In this document: positions 1 to 6,874 of the stretch, in pieces | Layout of the letters: every line of letters begins with the position of its first letter | Position numbering within the stretch: the stretch's first letter is position 1 | Source of the DNA: Eshraghiella sp050874365 | GTDB taxonomy: Bacteria > Bacillota > Clostridia > Lachnospirales > Lachnospiraceae | Assembly (NCBI GenBank): GCA_050874365.1 | Contig: JBNMKN010000004.1 | Location: 1 to 34,830, forward strand | Direction of reading: 5' to 3' | DNA length: 34,830 nucleotides | The notes under the pieces: generated by a model | The model's input: only the letters and a program-made list of their open reading frames with translations | Database searches by the model: none | What the model was told of the DNA's origin: nothing | Program-made: the position numbers and the translations under genes

Positions 1-19
1 GTATGTTATAGTGTTCATG

Positions 20-87
20 ACGGTTGAGACCTTTTCTATAGTTTTTTGTTGTGGTGACTTATATACTATAGATCTCAACCGTTTTTG
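20..87 (+). terminator. Long-loop inverted repeat followed by a T tract, possible terminator of an upstream gene
   Basis: ACGGTTGAGA at 20-29 is perfectly complementary to TCTCAACCGT at 73-82, which runs into a short T tract. Inside it, CTATAG at 36-41 can pair with CTATAG at 66-71, giving a two-part stem with an apical loop of about 24 nt. The long loop is unusual for an intrinsic terminator. It may end whatever lies left of the window. I see no gene in positions 1-180. Confidence 0.4.
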
Positions 88-154
88 TATAGTGGTAAGG
101 TGTCACATCAATTGTAACCCTACATTTGGGAATATCTAATCCTCATTTTCCCCC

Positions 155-183
155 TTGCATTAATATTTTGTATGTGATACTAT
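155..183 (+). promoter_or_regulatory. Sigma-A promoter of the aspS-gatCAB operon
   Basis: TTGCAT at 155-160 (-35) and TACTAT at 178-183 (-10) are separated by 17 bases. Transcription should start near 190, just before the T-box leader. Confidence 0.6.
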
Positions 184-189
184 TTATTC

Positions 190-446
190 CATAGTGAAAG
201 GCAATGAACAAGACTCATATTCATGGACCCCGACAGGAAGAAGACATCATCGACTGAGAGTGACTTCAGGAGGGACGGAATAGCGGGAACACTTGGGAGC
301 CGGCTTTCTGAAATTAAGTAGGTCAGCACGTTGGTACGCGTTAAGTACGAGAGAGGAAGATTTTCTTCAATGCGGGTGGTACCGCGGATAATGTGATTAT
401 TCGTCCCGGAATACAATGTATTTGTATTCCGGGATTTCTTTTGTTT
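190..446 (+). promoter_or_regulatory. T-box riboswitch leader of aspS-gatCAB, specifier region GGAAC
   Basis: This untranslated leader senses uncharged tRNA and controls read-through into the operon. The T-box core GCGGGTGGTACCGCGG lies at 372-387 and contains the TGGT bulge that pairs with the tRNA acceptor end. It precedes an 11-bp terminator hairpin (404-434) with a T-rich tail. Upstream are a GAGAG motif (256-260), a GAAA/GTAGG linker typical of the Stem I to Stem III region (about 311-321), and, on the 3' side of Stem I, GGAAC at 286-290. GGAAC offers GAA (287-289, Glu) and AAC (288-290, Asn) as overlapping specifier codons; GAC for Asp is not at this position. Placing the specifier here is inference from spacing to the linker, because I could not fold the RNA. 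Confidence 0.88.
404..446 (+). terminator. T-box-controlled intrinsic terminator
   Basis: TCCCGGAATAC (404-414) pairs perfectly with GTATTCCGGGA (424-434) around a 9-nt loop, followed by a T-rich run ending at 446. The TCCCG of the 5' arm is the segment expected to pair with the T-box sequence in the antiterminator form. Confidence 0.88.
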
Positions 447-491
447 GGAGATATGGAATTAATCACAGAAAATTATTTTAGGAGGACCAAC

Positions 492-2237
492 ATGGGAAAT
501 ATTTACAGAGATATGACTCTTGAAAATTTAGACGAGTCATATATTGGCAAAGAACTTAAAGTGGCAGGATGGGTAGAGAATATCCGTGACCACGGCGGAG
601 TTTCTTTTATCGATTTAAGAGATATGTACGGCGTATTGCAGGTCGTAATAAGAGATACGGAACTTCTTAAAGGAATTAAAAAAGAAGAAAGCATTTCCGT
701 AGAAGGATTAATGGAGCAGAGAGACGAAGAGACATATAATCCTAAGATTAAGTCAGGAACAATCGAACTTGAAGCACATAAGATAACAACTCTTGGACAG
801 GTGTATACACAGCTTCCGTTTGAAATCCAGACATCCAAGGAAGTAAGAGAAGATGTAAGATTAAAATACCGTTATCTCGATTTAAGAAATGAAAAAGTAA
901 AAGATAATATTTTATTCAGATCAAAAGTAATTGCATACCTCCGTCAGAAAATGACAGAGATGGGATTTGTTGAAATACAGACACCAATCCTTTGTGCATC
1001 ATCACCTGAAGGCGCAAGAGATTATATCGTTCCATCAAGAAGATATAAAGGTAAATTCTATGCGCTTCCACAGGCACCACAGCAGTATAAGCAGCTTCTC
1101 ATGGTATCGGGAATTGATAAGTATTTCCAGATTGCACCATGTTTCAGGGATGAAGATGCAAGAGCTGACCGTTCACCGGGAGAATTTTACCAGTTGGATT
1201 TTGAAATGAGCTTCGCAACACAGGAAGACGTATTCAAAATCGGTGAAGAAGTATTAACATCAACATTTGAAAAATTTGCACCTGAAGGATATGAAGTAAC
1301 TAAAGCACCTTATCCTATTATCAGCTATAAGCAGGCAATGCTTGAGTTTGGTTCAGATAAGCCTGACCTTCGTAACCCACTCAGAATTATAGATGTAACG
1401 GATTTCTTCCAGAAATGTACATTTAAGCCATTTATCGGCAAGACTGTAAGAGCAATCAAGGTTCATGCTAATATGTCAAAGGGCTTCCATGAGAAGCTTC
1501 TCAAGTTCGCAACAGGAATCGGAATGGGTGGACTTGGGTACCTTGAGGTACTTGAAGACGGAAGCTACAAGGGACCTATTGATAAGTTTATCCCTGATGA
1601 ACTTAAAGAGGAATTTAAGACAATCGCAGGACTTAGCACAGGCGATACAATTTTCTTTATGGCTGATAAGGAAGAAAGAGCAGCATTTTTTGCAGGTCAG
1701 ATTCGTACGGAACTTGGAACAAAGCTTGATTTAATTGAGAAGAACGCATACAGATTCTGTTATGTAAATGACTTCCCAATGTTTGAAAAAGATCCTGAGA
1801 CCAAGAAAATCGGATTTACACATAATCCATTCTCAATGCCACAGGGTGGACTTGAAGCACTTAATACCAAAGATCCTCTCGATATTCTCGCATACCAGTA
1901 TGATATCGTATGTAACGGTGTAGAATTATCATCAGGAGCAGTCCGTAACCACGATATGCAGATAATGGTTAAAGCATTTGAAATCGCAGGCTATGATGAG
2001 GAAGTATTAAAGGCAAAATTCGGTGCATTATACAATGCATTCCAGTTCGGTGCACCACCACATGCAGGAATGGCTCCTGGTGTTGACCGTATGATTATGC
2101 TTCTCAGAAATGAAGAAAATATCCGTGAAGTAATAGCATTCCCAATGAGCGGAACCGCACAGGACCTTATGTGTGGAGCACCTAACGAAGTAACAGAGCA
2201 GCAGCTCAGAGAAGTTCATATTAAAGTAAGAGATTAA
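492..2237 (+). CDS. aspS: Aspartyl-tRNA synthetase, bacterial type, probably non-discriminating
   Basis: Class II synthetase that charges tRNA(Asp) with aspartate and probably also tRNA(Asn), whose Asp is then amidated by GatCAB encoded just downstream. The product is 581 aa, normal for bacterial AspRS with the inserted GAD domain. An N-terminal OB-fold anticodon-binding domain carries the RDHGG segment (His34). In Pseudomonas a His at this place is linked to tRNA(Asn) recognition, so a non-discriminating enzyme is likely. Class II motif 2 (FRDEDARADRSPGEF) lies near residues 217-231 and motif 3 (GMAPGVDRM) near 525-540. The start is the ATG after AGGAGG at 480-485; an in-frame ATG at 393 lies inside the T-box terminator and is rejected. 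First gene of the T-box operon, 14 bases before gatC. Confidence 0.97.
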   Translation: MGNIYRDMTLENLDESYIGKELKVAGWVENIRDHGGVSFIDLRDMYGVLQVVIRDTELLKGIKKEESISVEGLMEQRDEETYNPKIKSGTIELEAHKITTLGQVYTQLPFEIQTSKEVREDVRLKYRYLDLRNEKVKDNILFRSKVIAYLRQKMTEMGFVEIQTPILCASSPEGARDYIVPSRRYKGKFYALPQAPQQYKQLLMVSGIDKYFQIAPCFRDEDARADRSPGEFYQLDFEMSFATQEDVFKIGEEVLTSTFEKFAPEGYEVTKAPYPIISYKQAMLEFGSDKPDLRNPLRIIDVTDFFQKCTFKPFIGKTVRAIKVHANMSKGFHEKLLKFATGIGMGGLGYLEVLEDGSYKGPIDKFIPDELKEEFKTIAGLSTGDTIFFMADKEERAAFFAGQIRTELGTKLDLIEKNAYRFCYVNDFPMFEKDPETKKIGFTHNPFSMPQGGLEALNTKDPLDILAYQYDIVCNGVELSSGAVRNHDMQIMVKAFEIAGYDEEVLKAKFGALYNAFQFGAPPHAGMAPGVDRMIMLLRNEENIREVIAFPMSGTAQDLMCGAPNEVTEQQLREVHIKVRD

Positions 2238-2251
2238 TTTGAGGTAAAAGA

Positions 2252-2545
2252 ATGGCAAATGTTATTAGCGATGAAACAATAGAATATGTCGGTATACTTG
2301 CTAAACTTGAATTGTCTGATGAAGATAAGGAAAATGCCAAGAAGGATATGGCAAGTATGCTTGATTACATTGACAAACTCGGAGAACTTGATACAACGGG
2401 TGTTGAGCCTATGTCCCATATTTTCCCTGTCTCAAATGTAATGAGAGAAGACGAGATAACTAACGGAGACGGAAGCGAAGCCACACTTCGTAACGCTCCG
2501 GAACGCAACGACGAGGCATTTATTGTGCCTAAGACAGTAGAATAG
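2252..2545 (+). CDS. gatC: Asp/Glu-tRNA amidotransferase subunit C
   Basis: Small subunit of GatCAB; in known structures it wraps around the GatA-GatB interface and stabilises GatA. The 97-aa product has the family layout: an N-terminal helical region beginning VISDETIEYVGILAKLELSD, then a TGVEPMSHIFP segment (about residues 50-60) that is the usual hallmark, and an extended C-terminus. It follows aspS by 14 bases and precedes gatA by 14 bases with its own GGAGG, so it is in the same transcript. No AsnRS or GlnRS gene is seen in the window, which fits a transamidation route, but the window alone cannot prove their absence. Confidence 0.95.
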   Translation: MANVISDETIEYVGILAKLELSDEDKENAKKDMASMLDYIDKLGELDTTGVEPMSHIFPVSNVMREDEITNGDGSEATLRNAPERNDEAFIVPKTVE

Positions 2546-2559
2546 AAAGGAGGAGCAAC

Positions 2560-4005
2560 ATGAGTTTACTTGATTTAACGGCAGTAGAACTTTCCAAGGA
2601 AATCAAAGCAGGTAAAGTAACGGCTGTGGAAGCAATGCAGGCGGTTCTTGATAAAATCGATGAGAGAGAAGACACACTTAACTGCTACGTTACCATAGAT
2701 AAAGAAAAAGCATTGGATGAAGCAAAGAAAGTGCAGAAAGAAATTGAAGAAGGCAGACTTACAGGACCGCTTGCAGGCGTGCCTGTAGCAATTAAGGACA
2801 ATATGTGTACCGAAGATATGCTTACAACCTGTTCTTCAAAAATACTTTCTAATTTTGTTCCTTCTTTTTCGGCTGAAGCAGTTAATAAATTAAAAGAAGC
2901 AGGTGCGGTAATTATCGGTAAGACTAACATGGATGAATTTGCCATGGGTTCTACCACAGAGACTTCTGCTTTTGGAATTACCAAAAACCCTCATAATGAG
3001 GAACATGTACCGGGAGGCTCATCAGGCGGTTCGGCAGCAGCGGTAGCGGCAGAGGAATGTTTCTTTGCACTGGGTTCGGACACAGGTGGGTCAATAAGAC
3101 AGCCGGCATCATACTGCGGTGTTGTCGGAATGAAACCAACCTACGGAACCGTGTCAAGATACGGTCTTATCGCATACGGTTCGTCACTTGACCAGATTGG
3201 ACCTCTTTGTAAGGATGTTACGGACTGCGCAACAATTATGGAAGTAATAGCAGGCCATGACAAGAAGGATTCCACATCTATGAAGAGGGATGACCTTGAT
3301 TTTACATCTGCACTTACAGATGATGTAAAAGGAATGAAAATCGGTATTCCAAGAACTTATTTCGGAGAAGGACTTGACCCTGAAGTAAAAGAAGCCGTCC
3401 TTAATGTTGCAAAGACATTAGAAGCAAAGGGCGCAGTCGTTGAAGAATTTGACTTAGATTTAGTAGATTACGCAATTCCTACCTATTACACCATAGCAGC
3501 CGCAGAAGCAAGTTCTAACCTTGAGAGATTTGACGGTGTAAAATACGGATACAGGGCAAAAGATTATGACGACCTTCACAGCATGTATAAAAGAACACGT
3601 TCTGAAGGCTTTGGCACCGAGGTTAAGAGAAGAATTTTACTCGGCTCATTCGTATTAAGTTCGGGATATTATGACGCATATTATCTTAAAGCGTTAAGAG
3701 TAAAAGCTCTTATTAAGAAAGCTTTTGATGACGCCTTTGAAAAATATGACCTTTTAATCGGACCTGTGGCACCTACCACAGCACCAAAGATTGGTTCTTC
3801 TTTATCAGACCCAATTAAGATGTATCTCGGTGATATATATACAATTTCTTTGAATCTTGCAGGACTTCCTGGACTCAGCGTACCATGCGGAAAAGATTCC
3901 GACGGACTCCCTATCGGAGTACAGTTTATCGGAGACTGCTTTAAGGAAAAGAATCTTATTCGTGCCGGTTTCGCTTACGAACAGGCAAGAGGAAAGTTTG
4001 AATAG
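2560..4005 (+). CDS. gatA: Asp/Glu-tRNA amidotransferase subunit A
   Basis: Glutaminase subunit of GatCAB, an amidase-signature enzyme that releases ammonia from glutamine and channels it to GatB. The product is 481 aa. The Ser-cisSer-Lys triad is complete: Lys79 in AIKDN, Ser154 in GGSSGGS and Ser178 in GSDTGGSIRQ, the same numbers as in Staphylococcus aureus GatA. The glycine/serine-rich amidase signature runs from about residue 150 to 185. The ATG at 2560 follows GGAGG with good spacing. It sits 14 bases after gatC and 12 before gatB, so the three subunits are translated from one message at similar levels. Confidence 0.97.
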   Translation: MSLLDLTAVELSKEIKAGKVTAVEAMQAVLDKIDEREDTLNCYVTIDKEKALDEAKKVQKEIEEGRLTGPLAGVPVAIKDNMCTEDMLTTCSSKILSNFVPSFSAEAVNKLKEAGAVIIGKTNMDEFAMGSTTETSAFGITKNPHNEEHVPGGSSGGSAAAVAAEECFFALGSDTGGSIRQPASYCGVVGMKPTYGTVSRYGLIAYGSSLDQIGPLCKDVTDCATIMEVIAGHDKKDSTSMKRDDLDFTSALTDDVKGMKIGIPRTYFGEGLDPEVKEAVLNVAKTLEAKGAVVEEFDLDLVDYAIPTYYTIAAAEASSNLERFDGVKYGYRAKDYDDLHSMYKRTRSEGFGTEVKRRILLGSFVLSSGYYDAYYLKALRVKALIKKAFDDAFEKYDLLIGPVAPTTAPKIGSSLSDPIKMYLGDIYTISLNLAGLPGLSVPCGKDSDGLPIGVQFIGDCFKEKNLIRAGFAYEQARGKFE

Positions 4006-4017
4006 GAGGAGCGGATT

Positions 4018-5454
4018 ATGGCAAAAGAATATGAAACCGTTATCGGACTTGAAGTTCATGTAGAACTTGCAACCAAAACAAAAATTTTCTGCGGATGCTC
4101 CACAGCTTTTGGCGGAGCACCTAATACACATACATGTCCTGTCTGCACAGGTATGCCGGGCTCACTTCCTGTTCTTAATAAAAAGGTTGTAGAGTATGCT
4201 GCAGCGGTAGGACTTGCAACCAACTGTAACATTACAAAGGACTGTAAGTTTGACAGAAAGAATTATTTTTACCCTGATAACCCACAGAACTATCAGATTT
4301 CGCAGTTATATCTTCCTATATGCAGGGACGGACACGTTGATATTGAACTTGAAGACGGAACCGTTAAGCCTATAAGAATCCATGAGATTCATATGGAGGA
4401 GGATGCAGGTAAGCTGGTACATGATGACTGGTCGGGAGAATCCCTTGTAGATTTTAACCGTTCGGGCGTACCTCTTATCGAAATCGTATCGGAACCTGAT
4501 ATGAGAAGTGCCAAAGAGGTAATCGCATATCTTGAAAAATTAAGACTTATAATCCAGTATCTCGGTGCGTCTGACTGTAAATTACAGGAAGGCTCAATGA
4601 GAGCCGATGTCAATCTTTCCGTAAGGGAAGTGGGAGCAACAGAATTCGGAACAAGAACCGAGACAAAGAACCTTAATTCCTTCAGTGCCATTGAAAGGGC
4701 AATAGAAGCCGAAAAGAACAGACAGATTGATTTGATTGAATCAGGTGAAAAGGTAGTTCAGGAAACAAGACGTTGGAATGACGATAAAGAGTATTCCTAT
4801 GCAATGCGTTCAAAAGAAGATGCACAGGATTACAGATATTTCCCTGACCCTGACCTTGTTCCTATACACATCAGTGATGAGTGGCTTGAAGAGATAAGAA
4901 GCAGACAGCCTGAATTTAAGACTGAAAAGATGAAACGATACAAAGAAGAATTCGGTATCCCTGATTATGATATTGAAATTCTCACAGATTCAAAGAAACT
5001 TGCGGATATTTTTGAGCAGACAACAGCTATCTGCAATAATCCTAAGAAGGTTTCCAACTGGCTTATGGTTGAGACCATGAGAATCATCAAAGAAAAATCA
5101 ATGGATGTATCTGATATCAGCTTTTCACCTGCTAATCTTGCAGCACTTATTAAATTAACCGATGACGGAAGCATCAACAGCTCTGTAGCCAAAGAAGTAT
5201 TTGAAAAAATATTTGACGAGGACATTGACCCTGTTAAGTATGTTGAAGAAAACGGACTTAAGCAGGTTAATGACGAAGGCGCATTGAAAAAGACTGTTGA
5301 AGATGTTATTGCAGCTAATCCACAGTCTGTAGAAGATTACAGAAACGGTAAGGAAAAAGCAATAGGCTTCCTTGTAGGACAGACTATGAAAGCCATGAAA
5401 GGCAAGGCTAATCCTGCCATGGTTAATGAGATGCTTAAAGAACTTTTAAAATAA
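4018..5454 (+). CDS. gatB: Asp/Glu-tRNA amidotransferase subunit B
   Basis: Kinase/transamidase subunit of GatCAB: it phosphorylates the Asp or Glu on misacylated tRNA and replaces the phosphate with ammonia from GatA. The product is 478 aa, the usual length. The N-terminus carries the family signature YETVIGLEVHVEL (residues 5-17). Four Cys at 25, 27, 40 and 43 (CGC...CPVC) match the zinc site. HMEEDAGK lies near residue 125. The C-terminal about 150 residues form the helical and YqeY-like tRNA-binding part, ending AMKGKANPAMVNEMLKELLK. Preceded by AGGAGG. Last essential gene of the operon. Confidence 0.97.
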   Translation: MAKEYETVIGLEVHVELATKTKIFCGCSTAFGGAPNTHTCPVCTGMPGSLPVLNKKVVEYAAAVGLATNCNITKDCKFDRKNYFYPDNPQNYQISQLYLPICRDGHVDIELEDGTVKPIRIHEIHMEEDAGKLVHDDWSGESLVDFNRSGVPLIEIVSEPDMRSAKEVIAYLEKLRLIIQYLGASDCKLQEGSMRADVNLSVREVGATEFGTRTETKNLNSFSAIERAIEAEKNRQIDLIESGEKVVQETRRWNDDKEYSYAMRSKEDAQDYRYFPDPDLVPIHISDEWLEEIRSRQPEFKTEKMKRYKEEFGIPDYDIEILTDSKKLADIFEQTTAICNNPKKVSNWLMVETMRIIKEKSMDVSDISFSPANLAALIKLTDDGSINSSVAKEVFEKIFDEDIDPVKYVEENGLKQVNDEGALKKTVEDVIAANPQSVEDYRNGKEKAIGFLVGQTMKAMKGKANPAMVNEMLKELLK

Positions 5455-5476
5455 TTCAGAAAGGCGGACTGACAAC

Positions 5477-6061
5477 ATGAACGAAAAGATTAAAGAATAC
5501 AAACTTGATAATATCGTGATGGGAATTTTATCGGCAGTAGTAGGTGTGATACTTGTTATTTTTCCGGGAACCACACTTAGAATGATAGGTTATCTTGTAA
5601 GTGCTGCATTATTCCTTATGGGAATTGTTTCAATTATAATCTATATGAGAAGAAAAACTGAAGATAACTTTATGAAAAACGATTTCTTAAAAGGACTGGT
5701 GGCGATTACACTGGGTGTATGCACTATTCTTAAAGTTGAACTTGTTATTTCACTTCTTCCGCTCATATTAGGAATTATTATAATAATCAGCGGATGCAGC
5801 AAACTTCAGGAAACTATTGATATGGCAAGGGTCAAAAGCCCAAGCTGGCTTATACTTCTGATTACGGCAATCATTAATATAGCCCTTGGCGTACTTGTTG
5901 TATGCAATCCGTTCAATACTATGAAATTACTCGTAACCATCATAGGAATAGGAATGATATTCGGTGGTGTAACCGATGTCTTTATTACACTTCATATCGC
6001 AAAGAAAATGGGTGGAAAAGATAAAGATATCATTGACGTAAATTATGAGGAAAAACTGTAA
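5477..6061 (+). CDS. DUF308 (HdeD-like) multi-pass membrane protein
   Basis: A 194-aa integral membrane protein with six hydrophobic segments in three pairs: residues about 12-30 and 37-54, 70-83 and 87-104, 122-143 and 148-168. The short charged tail ends DVNYEEKL. This pairwise pattern is that of the DUF308/HdeD family, whose biochemical role is not settled (HdeD is linked to acid resistance in E. coli). It starts 22 bases after gatB with AAGGCGG upstream and is followed by a strong terminator, so it is probably co-transcribed with the T-box operon. I see no functional link to tRNA amidation; it may simply be a passenger. Family assignment is by topology and general resemblance. Confidence 0.75.
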   Translation: MNEKIKEYKLDNIVMGILSAVVGVILVIFPGTTLRMIGYLVSAALFLMGIVSIIIYMRRKTEDNFMKNDFLKGLVAITLGVCTILKVELVISLLPLILGIIIIISGCSKLQETIDMARVKSPSWLILLITAIINIALGVLVVCNPFNTMKLLVTIIGIGMIFGGVTDVFITLHIAKKMGGKDKDIIDVNYEEKL

Positions 6062-6077
6062 TAAATAAAAGCAGATG

Positions 6078-6115
6078 GCGGGACAGCCGGTTAATACGGC
6101 TGCCCTGCTTTTTTA
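6078..6115 (+). terminator. Intrinsic terminator ending the aspS-gatCAB operon
   Basis: GCGGGACAGCCG (6078-6089) pairs with CGGCTGCCCTGC (6097-6108), with one mismatch and one G-T pair, followed by TTTTTT. Confidence 0.88.
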
Positions 6116-6159
6116 TTGAAAATATTGAGAAAAACTCTCATTAAATTTCTAAAAAACAG

Positions 6160-6216
6160 TTGACAAATAAATTAATAATGATATTATGAACATATGAACA
6201 GTAGTTCATATGTTCA
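6160..6216 (+). promoter_or_regulatory. Promoter with ArsR/SmtB-type operator of the metal efflux operon
   Basis: TTGACA (6160-6165) and TATTAT (6182-6187), 16 bases apart, form a strong promoter. Overlapping the end of the -10 and covering the expected start is a perfect 13-bp inverted repeat: TGAACATATGAAC (6187-6199), AGTA, GTTCATATGTTCA (6204-6216). This is the classic symmetry of ArsR/SmtB operators, so the apo-repressor encoded next would block transcription until metal binds. Confidence 0.9.
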
Positions 6217-6240
6217 AGTTTTCTAAAAGGAAGTGAAATT

Positions 6241-6609
6241 ATGGCAATTAATGATGTTGAGTGTTGTGAAGCGGTGCATATACATTCAGATGTACTGGAG
6301 AAGATTAATATGGAAATGCCGGACGAAGATGAGCTCTATGATCTGGCAGAACTTTTTAAAGTATTCGGTGACTCAACGAGAATCAGAATTTTGTATGTTC
6401 TGTTTGAATCGGAAGCATGTGTATGTGATATAGCAACGGCACTTAATATGAATCAGTCGGCTATTTCACATCAGCTTAGGATACTTAAGCAGAATAGACT
6501 TGTTTCCAGCAGACGTGACGGTAAATCAGTTATCTACAGTCTGGCTGACGAACATGTAAGGCTTATTATCGGTCAGGGAAGAGACCATCTTGAAGAAGAA
6601 AACAAATAA
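6241..6609 (+). CDS. ArsR/SmtB-family metal-sensing repressor (ZiaR/CadC-like)
   Basis: Winged-helix repressor (122 aa) that should release the operator at 6187-6216 when it binds Zn, Cd or Pb. Two complete metal sites can be read. The alpha3N-type site consists of Cys8-Cys9 near the N-terminus plus Cys60 and Cys62 in ACVCDIA. The alpha5-type site Asp103-x-His105-x10-His116-x2-Glu119 matches the SmtB/ZiaR spacing exactly. The recognition helix is NMNQSAISHQLRILK (residues 69-83), followed by the wing (RRDGKSVIYSL). First gene of an autoregulated operon with an HMA protein and a P1B ATPase. Having both sites is the arrangement described for ZiaR and CadC, which favours Zn/Cd/Pb over Cu or As. 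Confidence 0.93.
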   Translation: MAINDVECCEAVHIHSDVLEKINMEMPDEDELYDLAELFKVFGDSTRIRILYVLFESEACVCDIATALNMNQSAISHQLRILKQNRLVSSRRDGKSVIYSLADEHVRLIIGQGRDHLEEENK

Positions 6610-6638
6610 AAGATTTTTTGCGTAAGGAGACCATTATT

Positions 6639-6857
6639 ATGAAGAAAAAATTTAAACTTATTGATTTGGATTGTGCAAACTGTGCAGCAAAGATGGAAGA
6701 AGCTATCAAGAAAATTTCAGGAGTTAAAGACGCAAGCGTAAGCTTTATGACACAGAAACTTGTTCTTGAAGCAGATGATGACAAGTTTGATGATATTATG
6801 AAAGAAGTTGTGGCAGTTTGTGCCAAGGTAGAACCTGACTGCAAGATTGAATGTTAA
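6639..6857 (+). CDS. Free-standing HMA-domain metal-binding protein
   Basis: A 72-aa single heavy-metal-associated domain with the metal motif Asp11-Cys12-Ala-Asn-Cys15. Asp before CxxC is typical of Zn/Cd/Pb-type HMA domains such as ZntA's, while Cu-type domains usually have Thr (GMTCxxC). Three more Cys (61, 68, 72) lie in the C-terminal part and could add ligands. The start at 6639 is chosen because AAGGAG (6624-6629) sits 9 bases upstream; an upstream in-frame ATG at 6618 has no such site. The ATPase encoded 17 bases downstream lacks an N-terminal HMA domain, so this protein probably supplies that domain in trans, delivering metal to the pump. Confidence 0.88.
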   Translation: MKKKFKLIDLDCANCAAKMEEAIKKISGVKDASVSFMTQKLVLEADDDKFDDIMKEVVAVCAKVEPDCKIEC

Positions 6858-6874
6858 GAAAGGGCTGACTATAT

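Noticed and set aside
1..180. tRNA or other RNA gene at the window start
   Set aside because: No cloverleaf or T-loop GTTCRA sequence with matching acceptor stem could be read; only the long-loop inverted repeat is supported.
393..491. N-terminal extension of aspS from the in-frame ATG at 393
   Set aside because: It lies in the T-box antiterminator/terminator; the ATG at 492 has AGGAGG and matches the normal AspRS N-terminus.
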